64,000 bases of DNA, taken from contig NZ_JADKYM010000015.1 of NCBI RefSeq assembly GCF_015475875.1, positions 17,363 to 81,362 on the forward strand, in the 5' to 3' direction. This document shows, piece after piece, positions 17,331-24,805 of this stretch. A program made the position numbers and the translations under genes. The stretch is from Sphingopyxis solisilvae. Its GTDB lineage: Bacteria > Pseudomonadota > Alphaproteobacteria > Sphingomonadales > Sphingomonadaceae. Within the stretch, counting starts at the first letter, position 1. Each line of letters starts with the position of its first letter. A model generated the notes under the pieces. That model was not told where the DNA came from. It did not search any database and worked only from the letters and a program-made list of their open reading frames with translations.

Positions 17331-18104
17331 ATGAACGAAGTCCAACGGGGCGCGGGCCGCAAGCTGCTACTTATCCATGGTCTCGGCGGAAGCTGGCAAT
17401 CATGGAGCACGATCATGGGGCCGCTCGCCGCCGAACGATCAGTGATCGCGATCGACCTTCCTGGCCATGGCGCGACCCCGGCGGAACATGACAGCGGGAC
17501 CTTCGATGGTCTCGTCGGTAGCGTCGAGCGCTACATTGACGACAACGGACTGGACGGGATCGACGTAGTTGGTAGCTCGATGGGGGCGCGGATCGTGCTC
17601 GAGCTTGCTCGCCGTGGACGCGTCGGCAACGTCGTGGCACTTGATCCTGGCGGCTTTTGGCGCGGTTGGGAGCGCACCTTCTTCAAGATTACCATAGGAG
17701 TGTCGGGACGGTTGCTACGGGCAATCCGGCCCAGCCTCCGGTTGCTGAGCAAGAACGCTGCATCGCGCACCGCATTGCTGGCGCAGCTTTCCGCGCGTCC
17801 CTGGGCGCTCGATCCGAAGGTCGTTGCGACGGAATTGGCGACGCTGAGCACGACAGGGACATTCGACGCCTTGGTGCGTGACCTTGCGAGTGGTCCTGAG
17901 CAGATTGGTCCTGCCGCCGATCCCGCTCGTCGGATCGTGATCGGTTGGGGCCGACATGATCGGCTGTGTTTGCCAAGGCAGGCCGCGCGGGCGAAATTCG
18001 CCTTTCCCTCCGCCGAACTGCATTGGTTTGAGGCCAGCGGCCACTTTCCGATGTGGGATATGCCGGACGAGACTGTCGCCGTGATTCTTGCCGCGACACA
18101 ATGA
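17331..18104 (+). CDS. Alpha/beta-fold hydrolase
   Basis: A 257-residue alpha/beta hydrolase. The catalytic triad is readable: nucleophile Ser in VGSSMGAR (GxSxG), acid in GWGRHDRLC, and His in ASGHFPMWD; the oxyanion motif HGLGG is at residues 15-20. There is no signal peptide, so it acts in the cytosol. The substrate is not evident; the closest general class is esterases and C-C hydrolases. It stands alone, opposite in direction to the recombinase group, and may be island cargo. Confidence 0.88.
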   Translation: MNEVQRGAGRKLLLIHGLGGSWQSWSTIMGPLAAERSVIAIDLPGHGATPAEHDSGTFDGLVGSVERYIDDNGLDGIDVVGSSMGARIVLELARRGRVGNVVALDPGGFWRGWERTFFKITIGVSGRLLRAIRPSLRLLSKNAASRTALLAQLSARPWALDPKVVATELATLSTTGTFDALVRDLASGPEQIGPAADPARRIVIGWGRHDRLCLPRQAARAKFAFPSAELHWFEASGHFPMWDMPDETVAVILAATQ

Positions 18105-18280
18105 CGTCGTTGGCAGGCCGCTTATCGTCGCTGGTAATGTCCGCTTTCTTAACCTCTCAACCGAAAGCTGCCTGACAACTATCGGCCATCCGCGGTCATC
18201 GTCGGCCCCGTATTCGCTGACCAAGAATGACCATTTTCAGCGAAATCGGTCATCCCCATGCAGGGTGATCTGCGGCTCTT

Positions 18281-18421
18281 TCATTTCTTTTTGGGGGGCT
18301 TGCTAGATTTGCTGGGTTTGAGGGACGGTGTGTTACCTGGTGTGGTTTTGTTGTCACGGCGACGCTGATCGGGTTTCCCTGTTGATTTTGCTACCGGCTT
18401 GGGTCCTGGCTTAAGTGCCAT
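18281..18421 (-). CDS. Lys/Pro-rich small protein
   Basis: A 46-residue basic peptide (MALKPGPKPVAKSTGKP..., ending KSSKPPKKK) with about a quarter lysine. A good Shine-Dalgarno (AAAAGGAGAG) precedes its ATG at 18421. Composition suggests an unstructured nucleic-acid-binding or ribosome-associated peptide; I recognise no family. The open frame to 18655 is not supported. Confidence 0.5.
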   Translation of the reverse strand: MALKPGPKPVAKSTGKPDQRRRDNKTTPGNTPSLKPSKSSKPPKKK

Positions 18422-19008
18422 TGGCGCTCTCCTTTTCTTGTCTAAAACCAATGCTGCGCGCAACTTTTGTCTATGTTTTTGGGGCGGCGAGGTATTGCGT
18501 GACAATCCGCACGACTTAGGAATGAAGTCAAGGCTGAATGCCTTTCCCCGCCGGCTAGCAATCGCAGCACCAAGCCGAACAATCGGTCCGCAAACAATGC
18601 AGCTAGGTCGCCGCGGCGCGACCGAGATCCGAGAGGGTCTCCTATGCGAGCTCAAAGGGTTTGGCGTCCCGCCTGCGGCGGCCGCGCTCTATTTCGCTGC
18701 GCTCCACCGAGCCGCTGCTGCGCGCGTCTCGTCGGCTTCGCCGTGACGATCGCTGACGCGGGGCCGGAGCTTGGCTCCGGCCCTAAGGTCATCGCGCATT
18801 CGCGCGCTGGCGTTGGCCTCCGGCCGTGCGGGGTGGTCGTCGCTCTCCTCTGAGGCCCGCCCGGCAGGGCGCAACCCCTGCGGGTCCTCCATTGCATTTC
18901 GGCCTGCGGTGCGCCCTGCCTTCATGGCGGACCTCTCCGGTCGCTCTCGCCGCCCACCCCGCTCAGCCGGGGCTGCGGTGGTTTGGAACAGCAAAGGAGA
19001 AAGTCATC
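18422..19008. other. Long GC-rich leader before parB
   Basis: No gene seen. The last 350 bases are very GC-rich with several stems, the best being GGGCCGGAGC-TTG-GCTCCGGCCC at 18761-18783 (perfect 10-base arms). Such structure ahead of a ParB gene could be a centromere-like site or an mRNA leader. The Shine-Dalgarno for parB (AAAGGAGAAA) is at its end. Confidence 0.45.
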
Positions 19009-20763
19009 ATGGAACTCAAGCATATCGACATCGCCAATCTCTCGGTTTCGTCCGCCAACATGCGCGGGATCACCAAGAAGCCGGATCTCACGAATATCCT
19101 CCCATCGATACGGGCGCGCGGCATTCTCGTGCCGTTGATCGTCCGGCCCGGTGCGGAGGACGGCAACTATGAGATCGTGGCAGGGAAACGGCGCTATTAT
19201 GCGGCGCTGACGGTCGCCGAAGAGCAGGACGGCATCGACCCGCTGCCCTGTGCGGTCATGGCAGCAGGTGACGACGCGGCGGCGCTCGAAGCTTCGCTGA
19301 TCGAGAACATCGCCCGTCTGGACCCTGACGAGGTGAACCGCTGCGAAGGGTTCACCCGACTTGTCCGCGAAGGCCGGAGCGTCGAGGCGATCGGCCTGAC
19401 CTTCGGGCTGACCAGCTTGCAGGTCAAGCGGACCCTCGCCATCGGCAATCTGCTGCCTCGCATTCGCAACCTCTATCGGGCCGAGAAGATCGATGTCGTC
19501 ACCATGCGGCATCTGACGCTGGCATCGAAGGCGCAGCAGCGTGAGTGGCTGGCGCTGGTCGATTGTCCCGAGAAACACGCCCCGACCGGTTCGCAGTTGA
19601 AGGCGTGGCTATTCGGCGGCAGCGCGATTGCTGCCAAGGTCGCGCTGTTCGACCTTGCCGATTACAAAGGTGAGATTGTGTCTGACCTGTTCGGCGAGGA
19701 TCGCTATTTTGCCAGTGCAGACGATTTCTGGACGGCGCAGACCGCGGCGATCGAGGAACGGGCCGAAACCTATGGCGAGGCGGGCTGGTCCGAGGTCGTC
19801 ATCATGGACCGCGGTGCCTACTTCAATTCGTGGGAGCATGACCGTTGCCCCAAGAAGAAGGGCGGCAAGGTCTTCGTGTCGATCAGCCATCGCGGCGAGG
19901 TCGCCTTCCACGAGGGCTATATCACCATGAAGGAAGCGCGGCAGCGGGCCAAGGGTGAGCTGGGTGCAGATGCGACCAAGCCAGTGCGTCCGGAGGTCAG
20001 TGCCGCGCTTGGCAACTATATCGATCTCCACCGCCATGCCGCCGTGCGCGCATCGATCTTGTCCGAACCGGGCGTGGCGCTGCGCTTGATGGTGGCCCAT
20101 GCCATCGTCGGATCGCCGCTGTGGCGGGTAGATGTCGAACGGCAGCGCGCCGCGAGCGATGCCATCGCCGAAAGCATCGAGGTGTCGGCGAGCGAGGCGG
20201 CGTTCGATGCGAAGCGCCGGCAGGTGCTCGCCACGCTTGGCTTCGATCCCGAGACGCCCACCGTGGTTGGCGGCTATGACGGTGAGCATGGTCTTGCGGG
20301 CCTGTTCGTCCGCTTGGCAGCGCTGTCCGACGGTGATGTCATGAGCATCCTGCCCATCGTCATGGGTGAGACGCTTGCCGTTGGCAGCGCCGAGGTTGAT
20401 TTGCTGGGCCAGTTGCTCGGCACCGACATGCGGGCCTGTTGGCAGGACGATGCGGTGTTGCCCGAACTGATCCGCGACAAGCAGTTGCTCGCCGCCATCG
20501 TCGGTGAGGTCGCAGGTGCCGAGGTTGCAAACGCCAATGCCGATGCCACGGCCAAGGTGCAGCGCGGGATCCTCGTTGATTGTCTCACCGGCAGCAATGG
20601 CCGGGAGAAGGTAGAGGGTTGGCTTCCCCGTTGGTTCGCTTTTCCGCCGACCGGCTACACGGAGCGCGGCGGCATCGGGTGCGTCGAGCGGTCCGAGCGC
20701 ATCGCCCCGCTGTTCGTCCCGGCGGAGGTCGAAGAAGAACCGGAGATGCGCCATGCGGCCTGA
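19009..20763 (+). CDS. ParB/RepB/Spo0J-family protein
   Basis: A 584-residue ParB-like protein of the type carried by plasmids and integrative elements. The N-terminal ParB/Srx nuclease-like domain shows IRARGILVPLIVRP, YEIVAGKRRYYAAL and ALEASLIENIARLDPDEVNRCEGF; the helix-turn-helix follows (EAIGLTFGLTSLQVKRTLAIGNLLPRI). The remaining 400 residues form a long C-terminal region without a partner ParA in the window. The start at 19009 is set by AAAGGAGAAA and by the family N-terminus. It may stabilise the element or regulate its genes. A terminator follows. Confidence 0.9.
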   Translation: MELKHIDIANLSVSSANMRGITKKPDLTNILPSIRARGILVPLIVRPGAEDGNYEIVAGKRRYYAALTVAEEQDGIDPLPCAVMAAGDDAAALEASLIENIARLDPDEVNRCEGFTRLVREGRSVEAIGLTFGLTSLQVKRTLAIGNLLPRIRNLYRAEKIDVVTMRHLTLASKAQQREWLALVDCPEKHAPTGSQLKAWLFGGSAIAAKVALFDLADYKGEIVSDLFGEDRYFASADDFWTAQTAAIEERAETYGEAGWSEVVIMDRGAYFNSWEHDRCPKKKGGKVFVSISHRGEVAFHEGYITMKEARQRAKGELGADATKPVRPEVSAALGNYIDLHRHAAVRASILSEPGVALRLMVAHAIVGSPLWRVDVERQRAASDAIAESIEVSASEAAFDAKRRQVLATLGFDPETPTVVGGYDGEHGLAGLFVRLAALSDGDVMSILPIVMGETLAVGSAEVDLLGQLLGTDMRACWQDDAVLPELIRDKQLLAAIVGEVAGAEVANANADATAKVQRGILVDCLTGSNGREKVEGWLPRWFAFPPTGYTERGGIGCVERSERIAPLFVPAEVEEEPEMRHAA

Positions 20764-20784
20764 CCGCTTTCGGCAATCATCCTT

Positions 20785-20817
20785 GGGGGAGCAGCTCCGC
20801 TGGCTCCCCCCAATTTT
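20785..20817 (+). terminator. Rho-independent terminator after parB
   Basis: GGGGGAGC (20785-20792) and GCTCCCCC (20803-20810) pair, followed by CAATTTT. A second perfect hairpin, GCCCGGCGC-AAA-GCGCCGGGC, follows at 20819-20839. Together they separate parB from the nucleotidyltransferase gene. Confidence 0.65.
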
Positions 20818-20887
20818 GGCCCGGCGCAAAGCGCCGGGCATTCTGTCCTTGCCAAAGCGGGCGAACTTCCCGAAGATTCTCGGGAAC

Positions 20888-21808
20888 ATGCGGACTGATA
20901 TCGATCATCTTCCTGCCGCGAAGCAGCGCGAGCTTGAGCGCATCGTCGAGATATTGTTCGATGAGTTCGGTCAGGCGACCGAGAACGCGATCGGGCGCCG
21001 CAAGGGCGCTCGCGTCCTCAAGATCATCCTGTTCGGCAGTCACGCGCGCGGCGATTGGGTCGATGCGCCGCTGTCGGCCAACCAGTATAAATCCGACTAC
21101 GACATCCTTGTCATCGTCAGCCAGAAGGAACTGACCGACCGCGCTGCTTATTGGGCCAAGGCCGAGGAACGGCTCATTCGCGCCTATACGATCGAGAAGA
21201 CCCTGCGCACCCCGGTCAATTTCATCGTCCATTCGCTGCACGAGGTGAACGACGGGCTGGCGCATGGCCGTGTCTTTTTCATGGAAGTCGCGAAAGATGG
21301 CGTCGCCATCTACGAAGCCGATGACAGAGAGCTGGCAACGCCGAAACCCAAGACCCCGCAGCAAGCGCTTGCAGCGGCGAAGGAATATTTCGAAGAGCAT
21401 GTGGCGGGCGCTGCCGAATTTCTCGAAGGCTACAAATTCTACATGGGGAGAGAAAGCTGGAAGAAGGCCGCCTTCCTGCTGCATCAGGCGACTGAGAACA
21501 TTTATTCCTGCGCGCTGCTAACGCTGACCTATTATGCGCCTTACAACCACAATATCGCCTTCCTGCGCTCGCTCGCAGAAGGGCTTGATCGCCGCCTCTA
21601 TGGCATCTGGCCGGAGGACAACCACCGCGAGCGCGCGATGTTCCAGAAATTGAAGGAAGCCTACACCAAGGCTAGGTATTCAAAACATTACCGGATCAGC
21701 GAAGAGGAGTTGACCTGGCTCGGGGCGCGCGTCGAGGAACTGGGCCGTGTCGTGCATCAGGTCTGTTCGGAGCGCATCGCCGAATTGGAAGCATCCGCGC
21801 GCAAATAG
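20888..21808 (+). CDS. Fused nucleotidyltransferase-HEPN protein
   Basis: A 306-residue single-chain fusion of an MNT-type nucleotidyltransferase and a HEPN domain. The N-terminal part has the polymerase-beta motif: GSHARGDW near residue 50 and SDYDILVIV near residue 70, supplying the metal Asp pair. The C-terminal part has the HEPN helix pattern KAAFLLHQATENIYSCALL near residue 190 and a helical tail. In MNT-HEPN toxin-antitoxin pairs the MNT partner AMPylates the HEPN RNase; here both are on one chain, and I do not see a clear Rx4-6H RNase motif, so nuclease activity is doubtful. The ATG at 20888 is preferred over a GTG-less extension to 20753. Confidence 0.85.
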   Translation: MRTDIDHLPAAKQRELERIVEILFDEFGQATENAIGRRKGARVLKIILFGSHARGDWVDAPLSANQYKSDYDILVIVSQKELTDRAAYWAKAEERLIRAYTIEKTLRTPVNFIVHSLHEVNDGLAHGRVFFMEVAKDGVAIYEADDRELATPKPKTPQQALAAAKEYFEEHVAGAAEFLEGYKFYMGRESWKKAAFLLHQATENIYSCALLTLTYYAPYNHNIAFLRSLAEGLDRRLYGIWPEDNHRERAMFQKLKEAYTKARYSKHYRISEEELTWLGARVEELGRVVHQVCSERIAELEASARK

Positions 21809-22024
21809 ATTTCCGCCCACAGGCTTGTCGAGATTCCGAGATTCTGGCATAGTCATGCCCACGGGATGGAGTGACTGGCGGTCATCCCGAGGATAATCCT
21901 GCCAGGCATCATGTAGGTTCGGCCATCACGGTCGGGCAGTTGCTGATCGCCGCAACAGCGGCCCAGCGGACACCGCTTGCACATCCGCGCATTAACGCGC
22001 GGACCGCCGCTGTGCGAGCTTACC
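21809..22024. other. Short non-coding interval
   Basis: No supported gene. A minus-strand open frame with a CKRC motif crosses it but has no Shine-Dalgarno or recognisable family. A GCGCATTAACGCGC-type near palindrome lies near 21987-22000. Confidence 0.4.
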
Positions 22025-22516
22025 ATGACCACCTCACGGAACGACATTTATGCGCGCGAAGTCGTGATGGCACGCGTCGGCCATCTCATCCGCCGCAAGC
22101 AGCGCGAGATCGAACGGATCACGCGCATCCTGCGAAGTTTCTTCGATCCAAGTCAGGTGCAAGCACCCGAGCCGGGCCAGATAAAACGCATCATCCTGAT
22201 CGGTACCTATGCCCGGCGATCTTGGTACGAAGACAGTCGGACGATCGACTTTTCCGATTACGAGTTCTGGATTGTCGTCAACCATCCGCTGTTTACCGAC
22301 GAACGCTGCTGGCAACACGCCCGCGATGTCATCCGCCGCGAGCTTGGCGACCGCTGTGCGGTCGATCTGGAGATCTATTCCAAGTCTGACATCCGCGTCG
22401 CCAAGGCCGAGCGCGACACCTTCATCCTCGACCGGATTGAAGCGGGCATCACCCTCTACCGCGTCTCGCGTGACGCGCCGCTTGGTGCGCGCGACGGTGG
22501 GAGGTCGCGGCCATGA
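22025..22516 (+). CDS. Degenerate nucleotidyltransferase-domain protein
   Basis: A 163-residue protein that resembles the nucleotidyltransferase half of the preceding gene: both begin with a KQREIERI/KQRELERI helix and continue to a GSHARGDW-like motif, here GTYARRSWY (Ser to Thr). The metal motif reads DFSDYEFWIVV instead of DYDILVIV, so one Asp is replaced by Glu, though catalysis could survive. There is no HEPN part. Its stop overlaps the ATG of the sigma-factor gene (ATGA), so translation is coupled. This points to a joint function that is not known to me. Confidence 0.75.
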   Translation: MTTSRNDIYAREVVMARVGHLIRRKQREIERITRILRSFFDPSQVQAPEPGQIKRIILIGTYARRSWYEDSRTIDFSDYEFWIVVNHPLFTDERCWQHARDVIRRELGDRCAVDLEIYSKSDIRVAKAERDTFILDRIEAGITLYRVSRDAPLGARDGGRSRP

Positions 22517-23022
22517 CGCTCCAACCCCCTATGGTGGCGTTCCAGGCCAGGCTCCCCGCCGAACACGCGCGACTGCTTCGCTATTTCAACCGGCGGGTCG
22601 GTCGAGATGCAGCGCCCGACTTGGTGCAGGAAGTGTTCGCGCGGATGTTCGGCAGCGGAGCATTGGACAGGATTGATAATCCGCCCGCTTATCTGACCCG
22701 GATCGCGCGCAACCTGTTGATCGACCGCGCGCGCCACAAGAGGCGGGACTGCACCATCTTCTTTCCGCTCGACGAAAACCGCGACGCCGCGTCGCGCGCC
22801 GAACAGACATGGCGGATCGAGGCAGCGGACCTGCTGCGCCTCTACCGGCAGGCGGCTCGCGCCATGCCGCGGAAGACGCGCCGCGTGTTCGTGATGCACC
22901 GGCTACGCCGCATGACCTACAAACAGATCGCCGAGCAAGTCGGGATCAGCATTGCGACGGTGGAATATCACATGATGCGCGCGCTCGTGCTGTGCCGTGC
23001 GGCTGTCGCGGAGCAATCGTGA
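22513..23022 (+). CDS. ECF-type RNA polymerase sigma factor
   Basis: A 169-residue two-domain sigma-70-family factor of the FecI-like ECF group. Region 2 is seen in DAAPDLVQEVFARMF and PPAYLTRIARNLLIDRARHKRR; region 4 in MPRKTRRVFVMHRLRRMTYKQIAEQVG with the recognition helix ISIATVEYHMMRAL. No anti-sigma (FecR) gene follows; instead the next gene is a region-4-only protein that overlaps it (TGATG). It is translationally coupled to the upstream nucleotidyltransferase gene. The target promoters are unknown. Confidence 0.88.
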   Translation: MTLQPPMVAFQARLPAEHARLLRYFNRRVGRDAAPDLVQEVFARMFGSGALDRIDNPPAYLTRIARNLLIDRARHKRRDCTIFFPLDENRDAASRAEQTWRIEAADLLRLYRQAARAMPRKTRRVFVMHRLRRMTYKQIAEQVGISIATVEYHMMRALVLCRAAVAEQS

Positions 23023-23279
23023 TGCGCCTTCGCATTTGGCGACGGCGCGAACCGCCGCGTCGCCCATTGGCGGCACCCGACGATGCGCGCATCGCACGTG
23101 CCGAAGCCGCCATCGCCCGGTTGCCGGAACTCACGCGCGAGGTATTCTTCCTGCACCGCTTCGAGGACTTAAGCTACGAGCGCATTGCGCGGCGCCTCGA
23201 TATCGACGTCAAGGAGGTCGAGGGCCATATAGCGGCGACGCTGATCGCGTTGCGCCGCGCGCTGAAAGAATTTGACTAG
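23022..23279 (+). CDS. Sigma-70 region 4-only small protein
   Basis: An 85-residue protein containing only a sigma region 4 helix-turn-helix: AIARLPELTREVFFLHRFEDL, then SYERIARRLDIDVKEVEGHIAATLIALRRAL. There is no region 2, so it cannot bind core polymerase at -10 as a full sigma factor does. The ATG overlaps the TGA of the ECF sigma gene (TGATG). It could compete for the beta flap or the -35 element, or act as a split-sigma partner; that is inference. Confidence 0.78.
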   Translation: MRLRIWRRREPPRRPLAAPDDARIARAEAAIARLPELTREVFFLHRFEDLSYERIARRLDIDVKEVEGHIAATLIALRRALKEFD

Positions 23280-23370
23280 CTGCGCGGCTGCGCCGTCGTG
23301 CGACCGCCGCGCAGAGCAGTGAACCGGCCATGATCTCAACAAGACCGGAGTATTTCGGTGTGAGCGAGCA

Positions 23371-24051
23371 CTAACTCTTCTTGTCTCCGCTCCTGTCGCC
23401 ACCCTTCATGCTTGCACGTTGTTCGTCCCAACGGCGTCGCTCGGCCTCGCGGTCATCGGCATCATAGGTTTCGACGCGAAGGCGGCGAGACCCAATGACG
23501 CTACGCAACGCGTCTGTCATTTCTTTCAGCCGCCGCGCCACATCGTCGATCGAGTAAATCTGGAAGTGCGAATGTCCGTCGACGCTCTCGACGCGCAACT
23601 TGTCACTGAAGGAGAAGGCGCGCCCATCGAGGCTTTGAAAGGCGATCGCGATCTGGAACTCGGCAGGAACGTCATCCTGAAAAAGATCTGGCCCCATACC
23701 CAAGTCAAACTTCAGAACCTCGTGCGGACGCAGGAATTTGAGATCACGAAGTATCTTCGAGTTGTCGAGACCGAACGGGTTTGGCCAATCGGTGAGCTTA
23801 CTAATCGATGCGGTCACGCCCATCGCGGCAGCGCCAGACAAATTGGCGACGTGCAGCTGCACGATATTCGAATGAACTTCATTCACGCGCAGATATGCCA
23901 CGACGCGTGGCTCGCTTGCCATGAGACGCGACTGCCGCGCCTCGCGCAGAAGATCGAACGTCGTCCACGCATAGAAACCGGTGACGAGCAACAGCGCCAA
24001 GGTAAAGATGGCGGTCACCCCGCCAGCGTTGTGGTTCAGATATTCAAGCAT
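23371..24051 (-). CDS. Membrane-anchored hypothetical protein
   Basis: A 226-residue protein with one N-terminal transmembrane helix (VTAIFTLALLLVTGFYAWTTF) and a soluble domain of beta character, ending in a highly charged tail (DDREAERRRWDEQRASMKGG). I recognise no named family, though single-span proteins of this plan are common in mobile elements. Its ATG overlaps the TGA of traD (TGATG) on the minus strand, so it belongs to the traC-traD transcript. Confidence 0.7.
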   Translation of the reverse strand: MLEYLNHNAGGVTAIFTLALLLVTGFYAWTTFDLLREARQSRLMASEPRVVAYLRVNEVHSNIVQLHVANLSGAAAMGVTASISKLTDWPNPFGLDNSKILRDLKFLRPHEVLKFDLGMGPDLFQDDVPAEFQIAIAFQSLDGRAFSFSDKLRVESVDGHSHFQIYSIDDVARRLKEMTDALRSVIGSRRLRVETYDADDREAERRRWDEQRASMKGGDRSGDKKS

Positions 24052-24344
24052 CAAATGTCCCGTATCTTGGAGCCCGTTTCGGCAATAGCGGCCATGTCGA
24101 AAGCTCGCTTCCCTTTTCTGATCCAAAGCGCAGAAGCTTGCGCGCCGTCGTCGCTGCGGAGCTTGTCAGCCATCCACAAGAAAGCGCCGTAGAGCATGGC
24201 GCGATCGTCGTCGGCGAGTTCGACGAGTCCCGCCTTCACGACGAGGCCGCCCAGCTCGATCAGCTTCCGCGTGCGTTCGCGGCGCTTGATCTGCCACTCG
24301 CGCATGCCGGTCCGCGCCTTTGCCGCTTCAAGCCGATGCCGCAT
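24051..24344 (-). CDS. traD: Conjugal transfer protein TraD (Ti type)
   Basis: A 97-residue basic protein of the small Ti-plasmid TraD family, not the coupling-protein TraD. The family core is clear: REWQIKRRERTRKLIELGGLVVKAGLVEL and DRAMLYGAFLWMADKLRSD. Start candidates are ATG 24344, which overlaps the end of traC, and ATG 24305 (84 residues), which matches the shortest homologues. It acts with TraC as a relaxosome accessory at oriT. The gene order traC-traD divergent from traA is the same as in Ti/Ri plasmids. Confidence 0.85.
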   Translation of the reverse strand: MRHRLEAAKARTGMREWQIKRRERTRKLIELGGLVVKAGLVELADDDRAMLYGAFLWMADKLRSDDGAQASALWIRKGKRAFDMAAIAETGSKIRDI

Positions 24345-24633
24345 TGCGATCAGGCGCCGTGTCGTTCGCTGCGCCGCGATCAGTTCCCGCAGCAGCTTTC
24401 CGTTCGCCGCGCTGAAAGAACCCAGCGCCCGCCTTGCGCCAGCCCTCCTTCGCGTTTGTGTCTTTCGTCGCGACCGCACCGAGTAACGCGCCGGTCAGCA
24501 GTTCAGCATCGAGCGCATCGGCGCCGGTGGCAATGACGAGTTCGCCAAGCTGGCGAACGCGACGTTCCATGAGGGACTTCGCCTTGGCTTCGAGCGCCTT
24601 TAATTCCGAATCGATATCGCGGGGTTTGCGCAT
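24328..24633 (-). CDS. traC: Conjugal transfer protein TraC (Ti type)
   Basis: A 101-residue relaxosome accessory protein. The family start MRKPRDIDSELKALEAKAK and the block QLGELVIATGADALDAELLTGALL are distinctive. The C-terminus is a low-complexity Gly/Ala/Asp tail. The frame continues upstream to 24717 but the family start is at 24633. It is divergent from traA across a 172-base interval that should hold oriT. Confidence 0.87.
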   Translation of the reverse strand: MRKPRDIDSELKALEAKAKSLMERRVRQLGELVIATGADALDAELLTGALLGAVATKDTNAKEGWRKAGAGFFQRGERKAAAGTDRGAANDTAPDRNAASA

Positions 24634-24805
24634 GTCGCATCTCCAAGTTGGGGTGATGTCCCCATCATAAAGACGCGCATCCCAATGCGCAGCAAGGTCG
24701 TCGGGACAGTCTGGCACAGCCTAGTCCCTCCGCGGATTTTTCCGTGTGAGGGCGCGCTTATACGTCGTGCCGACGTGGCTTTTGAAGTGTAGATGGATTG
24801 CCGAA
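24634..24805. other. Putative origin of transfer (oriT)
   Basis: The interval between the divergent traC and traA genes is where Ti-type elements carry oriT. At 24749-24762 it contains AGGGCGCGCTTATA, whose complementary strand reads GCGCGCCCT, close to the nick-site core of the IncQ/Ti relaxase group (YGCGCCCT). An imperfect inverted repeat (CCGCGGA/TCCGTG) lies just left of it at 24730-24746. Confidence 0.5.

Noticed and set aside
21853..22047. Minus-strand 64-codon frame with a CKRC motif
   Set aside because: No ribosome site, opposite to the operon direction, and no recognised family.
22513..23022. FecI-type iron signalling system with the sigma factor
   Set aside because: No FecR anti-sigma gene follows and the nearest TonB receptor is 13 kb away; the operon links it to nucleotidyltransferases instead.
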